A stretch of 39,668 bases of DNA. Origin: a virus. The stretch lies in the IMG/VR virus record IMGVR_UViG_3300037069_001198, positions 1 through 39,668 of that record. One strand, given 5' to 3'. Positions 14,930-25,040 of the stretch are shown piece by piece (position 1 is the stretch's first letter; each line of letters starts with the position of its first letter). The notes under the pieces are model-generated. The model did no database searches. It was not told the origin of the DNA and worked only from the letters and a program-made list of their open reading frames with translations. The translations under genes and the position numbers were made by a program.

Positions 14930-15759
14930 GACGCCACCGGGAAGGCGACAACCGTGAACTTAGAATTACTGGTCGACCACGAATCAGTCGTATTAGCCGT
15001 CCCCTGCGCCACCAGATACATCACCGCGGCACTTCCCGAGGAAACCTTCCCGTAGCTGCCCGTCAACAACGCGCCAAACGACGGAATCATCGTCAACGTC
15101 TGAGACGCCGCACCCGTGACACCATTGCGGTCGCCCAAAACATTCCCCGTGGAAGCGTCGTTCAACAACGCCTTTAAATCCACCGCCGTATTAACGGTCC
15201 CACTAATAGTCGACTGAGCGAAGCAAATCGGATAGTAGTCATACGACAAAGGCGGCACACTAATAGACGTCAACGTCCCACTCGCGGTGCCCGTCTTAGA
15301 CACATTAGAAATGGACTGCGCCGAATACACTTTCCCCCACGGAAACGGCATGTACTCAAACGCCGTAGGGCCAGTCGAAGACACGACGACTGTGTCACCG
15401 GCCGCCGCTGTACCGGAAAGATCCGACGCATCAGCCAAAGGCCCCGAAGACCCATTCGCGCCCGCTTCGCCCTGCGGAATCCCGAAATCCAGCGTGTAGG
15501 CCGAAGACACCCCGGAACTACCCGCCGAAGTCTGGTTCACATCCACCGTCGCCGACGCACCAGACGCCAGCGTGGTCACAGTCCCCAGGCTGAACAGGGC
15601 CGGCGGACCCGGCTCCCCAGCCACCAAAGCCGGCAGGCTGCCAACCCCACCAGACGGGGTAAGAATCAGCGTGCAAACACCCGTAGTAGGATCAGTCACG
15701 TTAGTTACAGTGACGGTTCCCGTGAATACGAGCGAATTGCCATCTATCGTGATAGCCAA
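14926..15759 (-). CDS. Minor tail protein with collagen-like and beta domains
   Basis: A 277-residue protein. The N-terminal strands (SLVFTGTVTVTNVTDPT) are followed by a short segment with GEPGPPALF and GIPQGEAGANGSSGPL, a minimal collagen-like pattern found in tail fibres. A C-terminal domain (about 130-277) with VYSAQSISNVSKTGTASGTL and WSTSNSKFTVVAFP is beta-rich. The start is TTG 15759 with AGAGGA six bases upstream. Its stop overlaps the next gene start. It is placed among minor tail genes; a tail fibre or spike part is likely. Confidence 0.7.
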   Translation of the reverse strand: MAITIDGNSLVFTGTVTVTNVTDPTTGVCTLILTPSGGVGSLPALVAGEPGPPALFSLGTVTTLASGASATVDVNQTSAGSSGVSSAYTLDFGIPQGEAGANGSSGPLADASDLSGTAAAGDTVVVSSTGPTAFEYMPFPWGKVYSAQSISNVSKTGTASGTLTSISVPPLSYDYYPICFAQSTISGTVNTAVDLKALLNDASTGNVLGDRNGVTGAASQTLTMIPSFGALLTGSYGKVSSGSAAVMYLVAQGTANTTDSWSTSNSKFTVVAFPVAS

Positions 15760-15777
15760 TGGATATCCTCTATTGAA

Positions 15778-17508
15778 TTAGGTAGACATGGAGATGACGT
15801 TAATAAACTCTTCCAAGCCCGTGATCATCTTGACCACACGCAGAATGGGGTTCACTTCACGTTTACCGTCGCCGACAATGATCTCCACCTGGGCTCGGGT
15901 CTTACGGTTGTCCTGCAACTTCACGCTGTAGATGTAATCCGTGTACAACTTGCCCGCCAGCACAAACGACACCAGCGAACCAACGAAAATGTCCTTACCC
16001 ACCGTGTAAGGGAAACCGTTCTCCCACGACAACTGGATACAGTTATAGCCCTCCGTGTCGAACATGGCCTGCATAAGCGCAAACCACTCATCCAACGTGT
16101 AGGCAGAAGCACCAGTCTTTGTGAAATACTCCGGGAAACCATACGGACCCAACTGCACCCGGCGGCTAAAATTCTCCTGCTGCTGAAACGCCAAGAGAAT
16201 ATCGTCAAACGTGCCATTCAGCAGCGAATCGGGAATGCCGGTGAAACCGACCGCGATCTCAATCGCGTCGATAACGAACTCCAGAGTAGCGTTGATAAGA
16301 TCGTCAAGCCACTGAGGTGATTTACCGCCGCCGATAACCGTATAGGCGATAGGGTGATAGCCCGTCAACTTATACGTCAACAGACCGTTGAGCTCATAAT
16401 TCTCGTCGCCGTTAAACAGCACCCACGGCGGCACAAAATTAATACCCAAAGCCGGCGCGATCACATCACCCAAATTAGCCGGAAAATACTGGTTATTCGG
16501 GTTCAGGAACGGAGACAACGTATCACCCAAAAGGCTGTGCTGAAGGTCAACAACGTCCTTCAACAAACCATCCAAGAACGTGCCCGTAGGCCCCACAATC
16601 CCGGATCGGTCGACGCAATTCACCAGAATGGTCGGAGCCGTCAACGGAACCGGAAACGGGATGAACGAGAAACCCATGCTCTGCGTAGCCGGCTGAGGAT
16701 CCCCCGGCAGCCACACACTGGCCGTCAACACCAAACCGTAATTCATCAACGTGTCTTTAACCAGGTCATAGATTTTGTCCATGCGGCCCGTGATCGCAAT
16801 CCACGGAGACGTGTCGAAAAGAGGATCCACGAACTGCACCATCATCGGAGTCATCAACATGTCCAACAAGTTCCCGTCAGACATCAACAAAGTCCCGAAC
16901 CACGACTCCCAATCCAGATCCAAAGAACCAAGATTGTCGACCAACTCCCAAATACCCGACTGCAACCTGAACGTCTGCTCGGCAATCATCGTCAGAACAC
17001 AAGTAATAGCCGGCCCAACATAGATCGCATTCTTCGGGAACTGCACCTCAATAGGCAGCAGAAAGTTCGGCCACACCAGGATCCTGGAAAACCAGGCGAA
17101 ATCGTCAATACACTCAACAGTGAGTGTCGGCTGCCTATCATTCAAAGCGTAAGCATAAGAATTGACGCGGCCCGACCACCGCATATCACCCAACTGAATG
17201 GTGACCGGAACCACCGTCGTAGTGGCTTCCATAATGTAAGGAACCAGCGGATCCGTAGACTTGAGGACAATCGTCGTCGTCCCCATATCGTTACGCTTCC
17301 ACTCCACCTCCAACGAGATGTAGTCGAAACATTCCCCGATCGGCTTATAGGTCTTCCCATAAAAAGTGACCACAGCCTGCGTGGGCGGCTGCTGCGCAGC
17401 CTTAGCAGCCTGCCAAGCCGCCGCCGACGCCATCTCCGGATAAGACTGGAGCGCCGGAAGCAGATTCTGAGGATCGGAGAAATCTTTGGTGTACTCTAAA
17501 GCGGCCAT
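15778..17508 (-). CDS. Minor tail protein (Gp37-like, baseplate or tail hub type)
   Basis: A 576-residue protein with the character of the second minor tail protein after the tape measure in mycobacteriophages, often annotated as ReqiPepy6 Gp37-like. Hallmarks are a beta-rich N-terminal half (YISLEVEWKRNDMGTTTIVL, RWSGRVNSYAYALNDRQPTL) and a conserved central region rich in Trp and Pro. A C-terminal part reads LGPYGFPEYFTKTGASAYTL. It overlaps the upstream tail gene by 13 bases. It probably forms part of the tail hub that holds fibres at the tip. Confidence 0.78.
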   Translation of the reverse strand: MAALEYTKDFSDPQNLLPALQSYPEMASAAAWQAAKAAQQPPTQAVVTFYGKTYKPIGECFDYISLEVEWKRNDMGTTTIVLKSTDPLVPYIMEATTTVVPVTIQLGDMRWSGRVNSYAYALNDRQPTLTVECIDDFAWFSRILVWPNFLLPIEVQFPKNAIYVGPAITCVLTMIAEQTFRLQSGIWELVDNLGSLDLDWESWFGTLLMSDGNLLDMLMTPMMVQFVDPLFDTSPWIAITGRMDKIYDLVKDTLMNYGLVLTASVWLPGDPQPATQSMGFSFIPFPVPLTAPTILVNCVDRSGIVGPTGTFLDGLLKDVVDLQHSLLGDTLSPFLNPNNQYFPANLGDVIAPALGINFVPPWVLFNGDENYELNGLLTYKLTGYHPIAYTVIGGGKSPQWLDDLINATLEFVIDAIEIAVGFTGIPDSLLNGTFDDILLAFQQQENFSRRVQLGPYGFPEYFTKTGASAYTLDEWFALMQAMFDTEGYNCIQLSWENGFPYTVGKDIFVGSLVSFVLAGKLYTDYIYSVKLQDNRKTRAQVEIIVGDGKREVNPILRVVKMITGLEEFINVISMST

Positions 17509-19199
17509 CGCCGCCGGGGAGTGATAGCCGCAACAACCTTACTAAACGGGCTACCATCAGTAATAGACACAGCTATCTTCTGAGTCTGGGGTGCCACACC
17601 GTAATCCGAACCCGGAACAGGATTAGTGAACCGGCCCGTCAACAACGAATACAAGTTCCCCTGCGGCGGCCGTATACCAAACGCCGATTCAAACTGCTGC
17701 AAAAACGGGGGCACGTTATTGTTCGTCGCAAACGAGATGAGAGCCTCCAAAAACGACTGAAACTGGCTCAGCTGCTGCTGCGGAGGCTGATTCGGGGTTA
17801 AGTCCACAACCGACCGCAACCTGGGCTCCGTGGTAACCAAAACCACCTGCCCGTCCAACAAAGGCCCCAACGTGATCATGTCCGCAGAACTGGGGCCATT
17901 GCCGAAACCAAACGTTCCCGGCCCATAGCACAAATAGCGCGGCCACGCCTCGACGTCGCCGATATTCGTCAAAGACACAAGACCCGACTGGGTGGCCTGC
18001 AGGTTATCCCCACCCGACCAGAACGAAATCGACGGCGGAGCCACCAACTTGCTCGAATGAACACCCGTCCCAGCGCCGAAACCAAAATGGCGGTAAGACG
18101 AACCCTTCAACGACGCGCCGGCAGTGTCCGTGATATTCAACACCGTGAACCCATTACGCAGCACCCGGATATTGCCCGGACCCGTCTCCGTGCCCACCAC
18201 CAAAGTGAACGTCTCACCCCAGTTCGGCGGCCCAGAAGTCTGAGTGGTCCAATCCGTCTGAACACCCGCATTGAAATGCGAAAGCGTCAACGTTGTGGCC
18301 GTGAAAAGGCCGAAAAAGCCCACCGTCCCCCCCAGCCGCAACCGGATACCAGACGTTCCGTCGCTGCTGGCCCGAGCCCAAATGTCCACATACGAATCCG
18401 GGGTGATGTTGTCCACCCACTCAAAAGCGTGAGCAGCACCCGCAAACGTGATCGAAACAACCTGGTTATCGGTAGTCGAAACAGCGCTGTAAAGGTTGAC
18501 CACATTCACCGTCTCCGCAGTGGTCCCCACCACCGTCGCGGCACCGTTCTGGATCCCGTACGTATTCACATGAGAGGCGTCATAAAACTGAGTCCAACTG
18601 CCGCCAAGAGTGGACGCATCCGACTGAGTGGTGAAATCCTCGCTCGCCGAAGCGTAAGTGATCCCAAAAGGATCGCTCGTAGAATCCACCGAATTCCAAT
18701 AAGCATCATAGTTCTTGCAGTTCCACACAAACGGCTGCCGGCCCGAATACGTGTAATCCTTATCGAACTGGTCAGAAACATCCTTACCCAGACGAACATT
18801 GGCCCACCACTCGCCCATATCGGGAGTGAACACCGAAAGAACACCAGCCCTCTTCGGATCCCAAGCACTAATCCACTGGCGGATAACGTCACGAATCTCC
18901 TGCGGAGAAAGCCCCGACGCCTCGACACCGAGAGTGATATCCCCCACGTCATACACGGCATCAGTCCAAGTAGCGCCGTCCTGCCGGGCGCCCCTAAGCT
19001 CAAGGTTCTCAAACGGAGACATCAGACCCATGAACTTCTTAAGCACGACACCGTTCTGTGCGCCAGCAACCGGGGCTAACGGACCCGCAAGATAGAAGAT
19101 GGATCCATCAACGCCCTTATAGGAGATCCAGGTGTCCTGATGACCAAGAGCCTGCTTAATACCCCACGCCGATATAGTGCCGGATGGATAGGTAGTCAA
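17496..19199 (-). CDS. First minor tail protein after the tape measure (distal tail type)
   Basis: A 567-residue protein. The N-terminus (WGIKQALGHQDTWISYKG, then FENLELRGARQDGATW) resembles distal tail proteins that follow the tape measure in siphoviruses of actinobacteria. The middle (about 190-390) is a lectin-like jelly-roll (SSDGTSGIRLRLGGTVGFFG), and the C-terminal part contains VEAWPRYLCYGPGTF and NQPPQQQLSQFQSFLEALI. The start is TTG 19199 with AGGAAC 8 bases before it. The plus-strand DUF732 gene lies between it and the tape measure gene, so its transcript must cross that insertion. Confidence 0.8.
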   Translation of the reverse strand: MTTYPSGTISAWGIKQALGHQDTWISYKGVDGSIFYLAGPLAPVAGAQNGVVLKKFMGLMSPFENLELRGARQDGATWTDAVYDVGDITLGVEASGLSPQEIRDVIRQWISAWDPKRAGVLSVFTPDMGEWWANVRLGKDVSDQFDKDYTYSGRQPFVWNCKNYDAYWNSVDSTSDPFGITYASASEDFTTQSDASTLGGSWTQFYDASHVNTYGIQNGAATVVGTTAETVNVVNLYSAVSTTDNQVVSITFAGAAHAFEWVDNITPDSYVDIWARASSDGTSGIRLRLGGTVGFFGLFTATTLTLSHFNAGVQTDWTTQTSGPPNWGETFTLVVGTETGPGNIRVLRNGFTVLNITDTAGASLKGSSYRHFGFGAGTGVHSSKLVAPPSISFWSGGDNLQATQSGLVSLTNIGDVEAWPRYLCYGPGTFGFGNGPSSADMITLGPLLDGQVVLVTTEPRLRSVVDLTPNQPPQQQLSQFQSFLEALISFATNNNVPPFLQQFESAFGIRPPQGNLYSLLTGRFTNPVPGSDYGVAPQTQKIAVSITDGSPFSKVVAAITPRRRWPL

Positions 19200-19221
19200 A
19201 TAGCGTTCCTAACGGTATGCT
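19193..19221 (+). promoter_or_regulatory. Leaderless promoter for the DUF732 gene
   Basis: TAGTCA (19193-19198, four of six to TTGACA) and TATGCT (19216-19221) are 17 bases apart. Only six bases separate the -10 element from the ATG at 19228, so the transcript should begin at or next to the start codon. There is no ribosome binding site upstream, as in the leaderless mRNAs common in mycobacteria. The -35 overlaps the first codons of the divergent tail gene. Confidence 0.55.
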
Positions 19222-19227
19222 TATGGC

Positions 19228-20205
19228 ATGCAAGAACAGCCGCCGACAGAAGTGATTAGTGATGCCCCAACACAGATGGCCCCGCCCCGAGCATGGTCCG
19301 AAGAAAATGGGGCCATCGAGTGGGAGGAAATGCCAGACCCGCGGCGCCCCATCATTAAGTACGCGGTCGCCTCACTACTGACCGGTGCCGCAGCAGCGTT
19401 CATGCTCACCGGGGGAATCCACCCAAACAATGCGCCCCCGCCGGCCCCAACGCCCCCCACCAGCAGCACCATCGCCGCCCCCACGCCCAAGCCCCCGCCG
19501 ACGCAAGACGACAGATACATCCAAGTGCTAGAGACAACATTCGGCAGCCCAACACGAGACCGAGACGCGGCAATCAAAGAAGGCCACTGGGTCTGCGACT
19601 ACCTCGGCGACGGCCACACCCGGCAAGACGTCATCAAAGCGCTCAACGACGCCAACACCGGAATCGATGAATACACCAGAGACCGCACCAACGAAGCCGG
19701 CGCCCACGCCGCAATAACCGTCTACTGCCCCCAATACCAGGAACCGAAAACAGACGACGGCTTCATCACCGCCCTATACGCAACCAACGCAGGCCCAGAC
19801 AACGACACAGCCGCCATCAAAGACGCCCACCTAGCCTGCCAAGAACTCAACAACGGAGCACCCAGAAGCCAAATCGTTAACGAAGCTCTAGCGAACATCA
19901 GCGGCTACACCAAAGACAACGCAAACGCCTTCGCCAGCCTGGCCGCACACTTCTACTGCCCCCAACAAATGGACAACACGTTCATGCAGCGATTCAAAGA
20001 CGCGGGCTGGAAAATAACCGATCAGGCCGCGGCAATCAATTCCGCACACCAAACCTGCGACCTACTAGAACGGGGAGACAACCCCGACCAGGTCATCAAA
20101 GACTGGAGCCCCAACGACAGGGGAGCGGCCTGGACCAAAGACGATGACATGTTCTTCATCAACGACTCGATCCAGGTCTACTGCCCCCAATACGCCAAAA
20201 GCTAG
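19228..20205 (+). CDS. Membrane-anchored protein with three DUF732 domains (moron)
   Basis: A 325-residue protein on the strand opposite to all its neighbours. A cytoplasmic N-terminus of about 40 residues is followed by one membrane segment (43-63), a Pro/Ala/Thr-rich linker (66-92) and three tandem DUF732-type domains (about 94-170, 176-247, 250-322). Each domain has one conserved cysteine pair (123/167, 204/244, 277/319) and ends in YCPQ, so three disulfides outside the membrane are likely. DUF732 proteins are small secreted mycobacterial proteins of unknown role, usually with a single domain. The gene fills exactly the gap between the tape measure stop, which it overlaps by four bases, and the next tail gene. 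It has its own apparent leaderless promoter. These are the marks of a moron expressed from a prophage; the function is unknown. Confidence 0.85.
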   Translation: MQEQPPTEVISDAPTQMAPPRAWSEENGAIEWEEMPDPRRPIIKYAVASLLTGAAAAFMLTGGIHPNNAPPPAPTPPTSSTIAAPTPKPPPTQDDRYIQVLETTFGSPTRDRDAAIKEGHWVCDYLGDGHTRQDVIKALNDANTGIDEYTRDRTNEAGAHAAITVYCPQYQEPKTDDGFITALYATNAGPDNDTAAIKDAHLACQELNNGAPRSQIVNEALANISGYTKDNANAFASLAAHFYCPQQMDNTFMQRFKDAGWKITDQAAAINSAHQTCDLLERGDNPDQVIKDWSPNDRGAAWTKDDDMFFINDSIQVYCPQYAKS

Positions 20206-23200
20206 GCGCCGGGCGAAGGCGCCATCGCCAACGCCTTATTGACCACACTGCCCAAGCCGTCCCACTGCTGATCTTTATGGTTATGGATCGTCGGATGATC
20301 CAAATGAACCATCGGCACAACCTGCTTCGCCTGAGCCGCCCCAGCATCCAAGTCGTCCTTGGGCTTCAACGGCGACGTCGACTTCATCCCCGCCATATTC
20401 TGCGGGCTCGGATGCGCGCCAGCAATACCCAACGCCACCTTCCCAAACAGGTTCTTAGTCGGATCACCCAACGCCGAATCATTAGGCAATAAAGTCTCCA
20501 AAAGACCCTCACCCAAAATACCCAGCAGCTGACCGCCATACCCGATAGCGCGGTTAGCCAACGCGAACGCCATCTGAGCGCCCTGCCCCGATCCCGGCGC
20601 GAAAGCATTCGCCGCCATAGAAGCCGCGCCCTCAGCGGCGCCGAGAATACCGCCACCGACACCGAAACCCTTAGACTTGTTGTCCTCACCGCCCTGACGG
20701 GACGGGTTCTTGAAGATGTTCCTGTCGCCGCCCGGTGTGGAGAAATTACCTGGCTCATCCCCCTTAGGGGTATATGCCGGGAAGGGGTGATCGCCCGGCT
20801 GCACACCGGGAGCGGCGGGCTTAGCGGTATGCGGTTTGGCGCCCGGCCCGAAGACGGGATTTGGTCCGCTAACCACCTGGGCACCGCGCTGCGGCGCCCC
20901 GGCTTTCACCGGGCCAACGGGATCAGGATGATCCGTTGGGGCTATCCCCGCCCCCTTCGCCTGGCTCTCGATACCCGGGGGAAGCGGCCCATGATCCGGG
21001 CCGATCTTCCCGTACTTCTGCTGCCACTGCTGAACGCCCACATACTGGCCCGGAACAATAGGACCGGGAGCTGGCGGTGTCTCAACCGGGTTAACCGGCA
21101 CTACACCACCAGGATCAAACCCGACAACACCGCCACCAGAAAACCCGAACATCTCAGACAACAACAACCGAGACCCAGCCCCAGACTTCTGCAGATCCTG
21201 CAACAACTTGCTCGTATTAGCGCCCTTAGCGCCACGAGGACTATTGAAGAACGACTCCCATGAATCCCCTCCAGCCGAGCCGCCAATCGAACCCCAATAA
21301 TGACCATTCGCGTCCAACAAATTCGACTGCGGGCCAGAATCCGTCATCACCGTAGGACCGCGCCTAACAGCCACCGACCCGGGAGTGATCCCCGTGCCAG
21401 GAATAAAACCGCCCCTACCATCCGGGATACCCGCAAACCCCCTCGCCCCAGGCGAAGGCGGGGGAGGGGTGACACCACCGGGAGCAAACCCGATAACGCC
21501 GCCCGTGCCGTAGCCGACAACACCGCCCTTCGACCACCAAGTCTTAGGCCCGAAGCCGCCCACGATACTGTTGACGTAAGCCTGCCGGGGAGGTTGAGCG
21601 TTGCCCTGCCAGTCACTTGCTACACCGTTCTGGCCCACAACGGTGGCCATCCAAGACGCTTGCTCTTGCGGTGAGCCGTTAGCCGGAAATGGCCCCGCTA
21701 CCGATTGACGCGCCCGGATTTGCGCCGCCAAGGCTCGTGCATGTTCATCGAGCCCGCTGCCCGCCTGGGAGTCAGTGAAGCCCAGCGTAGGAACACCAGA
21801 AGGGTTATTCCCCTCCGTTCTTGCAAACCCCTGAAGCAGGGGATACATCGCGGGGTCAATACCAGCTCCCCGGAGGGCCGAAATCAGACCCCCGCCGGAA
21901 CTGCCGGTACCCATCCCAGGAAAACCGGGAAAACCACCCCCACCGCCACGGGAAAGATACCCGCCACCGGGCATCTGCAAGCCGCCCCGCTTACCAACAG
22001 TAAGACCCAACGCCTGCGGGCTGTAACCCTGAGCAAGCAACTGCTCAAGATATTGCCGCTCCATAGACCTCTCCGAAGGATGACGCCCCCGCCCAGGCCC
22101 CTCATGGATCTTCGTCGTACTATCAAACTCCTGCGCCAAAGAATCCAAAGTCTGAGACGACGCCACCAAATACTTACCCCACGGCGAATACTTAGCAACA
22201 CCCTTAGAAAACGAACCATAAAAAGTCGTAGCAACCTTCCACGGATCCGACCAAGGATTATTCAAAGCATCAATCCCCGCCTTGCCGCCAACCTTCGCAA
22301 CAGCCTCCGGAGTAAGAATCCCCTCACCGCCACGCAAACCAACCGGCATACCACCCGGAAGCATCCCCAAAAGAGAATCCCGCTTCATATCAGGCTGGTG
22401 CAATAAAGGCTGCGAGAACGGGTCAGCAACCTTATCGGTACCCGACCCATAGCCGATCAGGCCGCCGCGGGCATGCCCCTCAAGCTGCTGCTGAGCCTTC
22501 TTAATACGCGGATCGTCAGGGTTGAACTTTCCGCCCATAGTGTTGTGATCCGGATGCGACTGCTCATACCTGCGCCACTCCTCGCCGGCCTGATACGCCA
22601 TAAACGCCTCAGCGAGCGGCCCCAAACCCGGAACCACCGAACCGCCGCCGCCCTTGCCCTTCGGATCACGATCACCGCCCCCACCACCGGGAACCGGTAT
22701 CGGCATGCCCGATCGCATCTCCGCAGCAGCCGCACCACCAGCAGCAGTAATAGCGCCGCCCATCTCCTCGGCGGCCTTAGCCCCCGCAGAAGTGATAGCG
22801 GCCCCCATCGTCTCGCCCGCCTTCGTAGCACCAGCCACCTCAGCCGAAGTGAACGCCTCAGCAGCCTTAGTTGTGCCCCCCACAATGGCGGCACCCAGCT
22901 CCTCAGCGGCCTTAGCGCCCGACCCGGTGATGGATGCGCCCATCTCCCCGGCAGCCTTCGTGCCAGCGCCCGTCACCGCGGCACCCATCTCCTCCGCGGC
23001 CTTAGTTCCCGCAGAAGTCACCGCACCAGCGTCTTCAGTCGCAGCCCCACCGCCACCAAGAGACTGAGTGGGAAGCCGCTGACTCAGCAAATTACCTAAA
23101 CCCGACGCCCCACTCTTCAGCAAATCGAACGCCGGAGCGAGATCAGAAAACATGTTAACGATCTTCGACGCACCCCACGCCGCCGCAATCGTACCCACAA

Positions 23201-25040
23201 CACCCACAAGGGCATCCATCGCAACCTTATTGCGATCCAAGAAATCAACGAAACCATTCAAATCATCAACAACGCGACCAAGAATCGGCAGCATATGCTC
23301 GCCCATCTTCCCGGCCAACGCCTCAAGAGACGAACCCAGCTTCTTCCACTTCATGGTGTCGCTCTGCATCGCCTGATTAAACGAATCCAGGAAAGCACTC
23401 GGGGTGCCCTGCTTGCCGAGCGCAGCCTCACGGCCCTTAAACTGATCCAGCATCTGCGGACTACCCGCCAGCATCATCAGCATCCGGCCAGCATCCTTAC
23501 CGCCAGCCACCCCCTGAAACGCCCCCAACATGTTCTGAACATCCGGAGAATCGCTCCGAATATTCGAGTTAGGGCCGTGCAACTCCTGCTGCTTCTTCAG
23601 ATAGTCCAGCATGATCGGAACGTCCGTATCGGACAGATCCACCCCAGACTTACCAAACACCTCTTTAAGCTTCTTAGGGTTCGTCAAAAGGCTACGAACC
23701 TGAAACCCCCCCAGCTCCGACTTCTGAAATACCGGAGACTGAACAAGCGCCGCAGCATCCGGCGACAACTTGCTTAAATCCTGCTCCTGATACTGCTGCG
23801 CCAACTGATTCTGATAAGCATAACCAAGATGAACCAGACCATCAGGCCCCTGCTTCTTCAGTACATCATCCAGAATGACCTGCAGAGTGCCAGCCAAACC
23901 CCTCTGGGACAGATTAGAGGAGATGTCTTCCGGATTAATGCCCATCTGGCCCATCCGCTTCGACTGAGCCGCGCCAGGGGCGGCCAGGTTCTTCAACAGA
24001 TTAGCGAGGTTAGGTGCAGACTGCTGCGAAGTTTGACCCGTCTGCGACGCCTGCTGCAACGCAGCAATAATCTCACCCGGGCCGATCCCCGCCAACTGAG
24101 CCGCAGGCTCAATCGAGTGCAAAGAATTAGCGAAATCATCCATAGTGCCCTTGACGCTGGCCGAACCAGCCGCCAACAACGCCGTCGCATCCTGAATCTT
24201 AATCCGATAGTCATGCGACGTCGTCGTGATCGCCTGAATAGACTCTTCAAGACTCGTATGAGTGACCCGGGAAAACTGCAACGCATTCTGCATCACATCC
24301 ACGGCATCCTGCCCGCGATACCCCGAACCCGTCACATAGTTAGTGGCCCGCTCCACCTGGCCATAACCCCCGGCAATCTCCTTCGGAGAATAACCGGTAC
24401 GCTGCGCCAACTGATACACACTGTCAGTCAACAGTTTAATATTCGCCGACGTGTCATGCTGCTGAGCCTGAACCTGATTCAAACTGTTCTGCACACCCGC
24501 AGCGATCCGGGTACTCTCAACAGCGCCACCGACCACGCCGATAGCAGCGCCCGCACCAGCGATATTCGCCCCACGAGGAAGAATAATGGGCGCACTTCTA
24601 CGCCCCTCCGACCCCCCGCGAGGAGTCACAACCGGAGCAGGCTCCCTACCCCCACGAGAAGCCATAACGGCGGCATTAGCCCCGCGAGAATCACCGATCA
24701 ACTTGTTCGTATTGGCGATCGCCGCATCAACCTCACGCTGCGCAGCAATCATCGTCTCAGACGTGCGCTTAAAGTTCTGCGCCCGCAAACTATTGATCTG
24801 AGCCTCAGCCCGCTGCAACTCCGCGAGACCAACCCTCATGTCCCGATAAGCCGCATCCGCCGCGAAACTCAACTCCTTGAACTGCGCCGCGGCACCATCA
24901 AGCTGGAAACTCTCAGAGAAAGCCCGGCTACTCGACCGGCCCCCTTCGGCCATCGCCGTCTTGGCGTCCTTCAGGACACGCTCAACAGAGGCTAGATTCA
25001 ACCTAGCCAGAATGTCCAAAAAGATGCCGCCCTCGGCCAC
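20202..25040 (-). CDS. Tape measure protein
   Basis: A 1612-residue tail tape measure protein that sets tail length and is ejected during infection. It is by far the longest gene, lies between the chaperone pair and the minor tail genes, and starts with a helical region (LDILARLNLASVERVLKDAK) rich in Ala, Gln and Glu. A central hydrophobic stretch (ALVGVVGTIAAAWGASKIV) lies near residue 610. A seven-copy Ala-rich repeat lies near 665-775. A segment with GFARTEGNNPSGVPTLGFTD near residue 1055 may be a lysozyme- or transglycosylase-like wall-degrading motif, with low certainty. The C-terminal third is rich in Gly and Pro (GYGSGTDKV, VGFDPGGVV). The start is GTG 25040 with GGGGGAAG before it. 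Its last four bases overlap the convergent DUF732 gene. Confidence 0.93.
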   Translation of the reverse strand: MAEGGIFLDILARLNLASVERVLKDAKTAMAEGGRSSSRAFSESFQLDGAAAQFKELSFAADAAYRDMRVGLAELQRAEAQINSLRAQNFKRTSETMIAAQREVDAAIANTNKLIGDSRGANAAVMASRGGREPAPVVTPRGGSEGRRSAPIILPRGANIAGAGAAIGVVGGAVESTRIAAGVQNSLNQVQAQQHDTSANIKLLTDSVYQLAQRTGYSPKEIAGGYGQVERATNYVTGSGYRGQDAVDVMQNALQFSRVTHTSLEESIQAITTTSHDYRIKIQDATALLAAGSASVKGTMDDFANSLHSIEPAAQLAGIGPGEIIAALQQASQTGQTSQQSAPNLANLLKNLAAPGAAQSKRMGQMGINPEDISSNLSQRGLAGTLQVILDDVLKKQGPDGLVHLGYAYQNQLAQQYQEQDLSKLSPDAAALVQSPVFQKSELGGFQVRSLLTNPKKLKEVFGKSGVDLSDTDVPIMLDYLKKQQELHGPNSNIRSDSPDVQNMLGAFQGVAGGKDAGRMLMMLAGSPQMLDQFKGREAALGKQGTPSAFLDSFNQAMQSDTMKWKKLGSSLEALAGKMGEHMLPILGRVVDDLNGFVDFLDRNKVAMDALVGVVGTIAAAWGASKIVNMFSDLAPAFDLLKSGASGLGNLLSQRLPTQSLGGGGAATEDAGAVTSAGTKAAEEMGAAVTGAGTKAAGEMGASITGSGAKAAEELGAAIVGGTTKAAEAFTSAEVAGATKAGETMGAAITSAGAKAAEEMGGAITAAGGAAAAEMRSGMPIPVPGGGGGDRDPKGKGGGGSVVPGLGPLAEAFMAYQAGEEWRRYEQSHPDHNTMGGKFNPDDPRIKKAQQQLEGHARGGLIGYGSGTDKVADPFSQPLLHQPDMKRDSLLGMLPGGMPVGLRGGEGILTPEAVAKVGGKAGIDALNNPWSDPWKVATTFYGSFSKGVAKYSPWGKYLVASSQTLDSLAQEFDSTTKIHEGPGRGRHPSERSMERQYLEQLLAQGYSPQALGLTVGKRGGLQMPGGGYLSRGGGGGFPGFPGMGTGSSGGGLISALRGAGIDPAMYPLLQGFARTEGNNPSGVPTLGFTDSQAGSGLDEHARALAAQIRARQSVAGPFPANGSPQEQASWMATVVGQNGVASDWQGNAQPPRQAYVNSIVGGFGPKTWWSKGGVVGYGTGGVIGFAPGGVTPPPPSPGARGFAGIPDGRGGFIPGTGITPGSVAVRRGPTVMTDSGPQSNLLDANGHYWGSIGGSAGGDSWESFFNSPRGAKGANTSKLLQDLQKSGAGSRLLLSEMFGFSGGGVVGFDPGGVVPVNPVETPPAPGPIVPGQYVGVQQWQQKYGKIGPDHGPLPPGIESQAKGAGIAPTDHPDPVGPVKAGAPQRGAQVVSGPNPVFGPGAKPHTAKPAAPGVQPGDHPFPAYTPKGDEPGNFSTPGGDRNIFKNPSRQGGEDNKSKGFGVGGGILGAAEGAASMAANAFAPGSGQGAQMAFALANRAIGYGGQLLGILGEGLLETLLPNDSALGDPTKNLFGKVALGIAGAHPSPQNMAGMKSTSPLKPKDDLDAGAAQAKQVVPMVHLDHPTIHNHKDQQWDGLGSVVNKALAMAPSPGA
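22715..23035 (-). repeat. Ala-rich tandem repeat within the tape measure gene
   Basis: About seven units of roughly 15-17 residues with the consensus AGxKAAEEMGAAITG. They probably form a helical tract. Variation in copy number would change protein length and so could change tail length. Confidence 0.7.
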
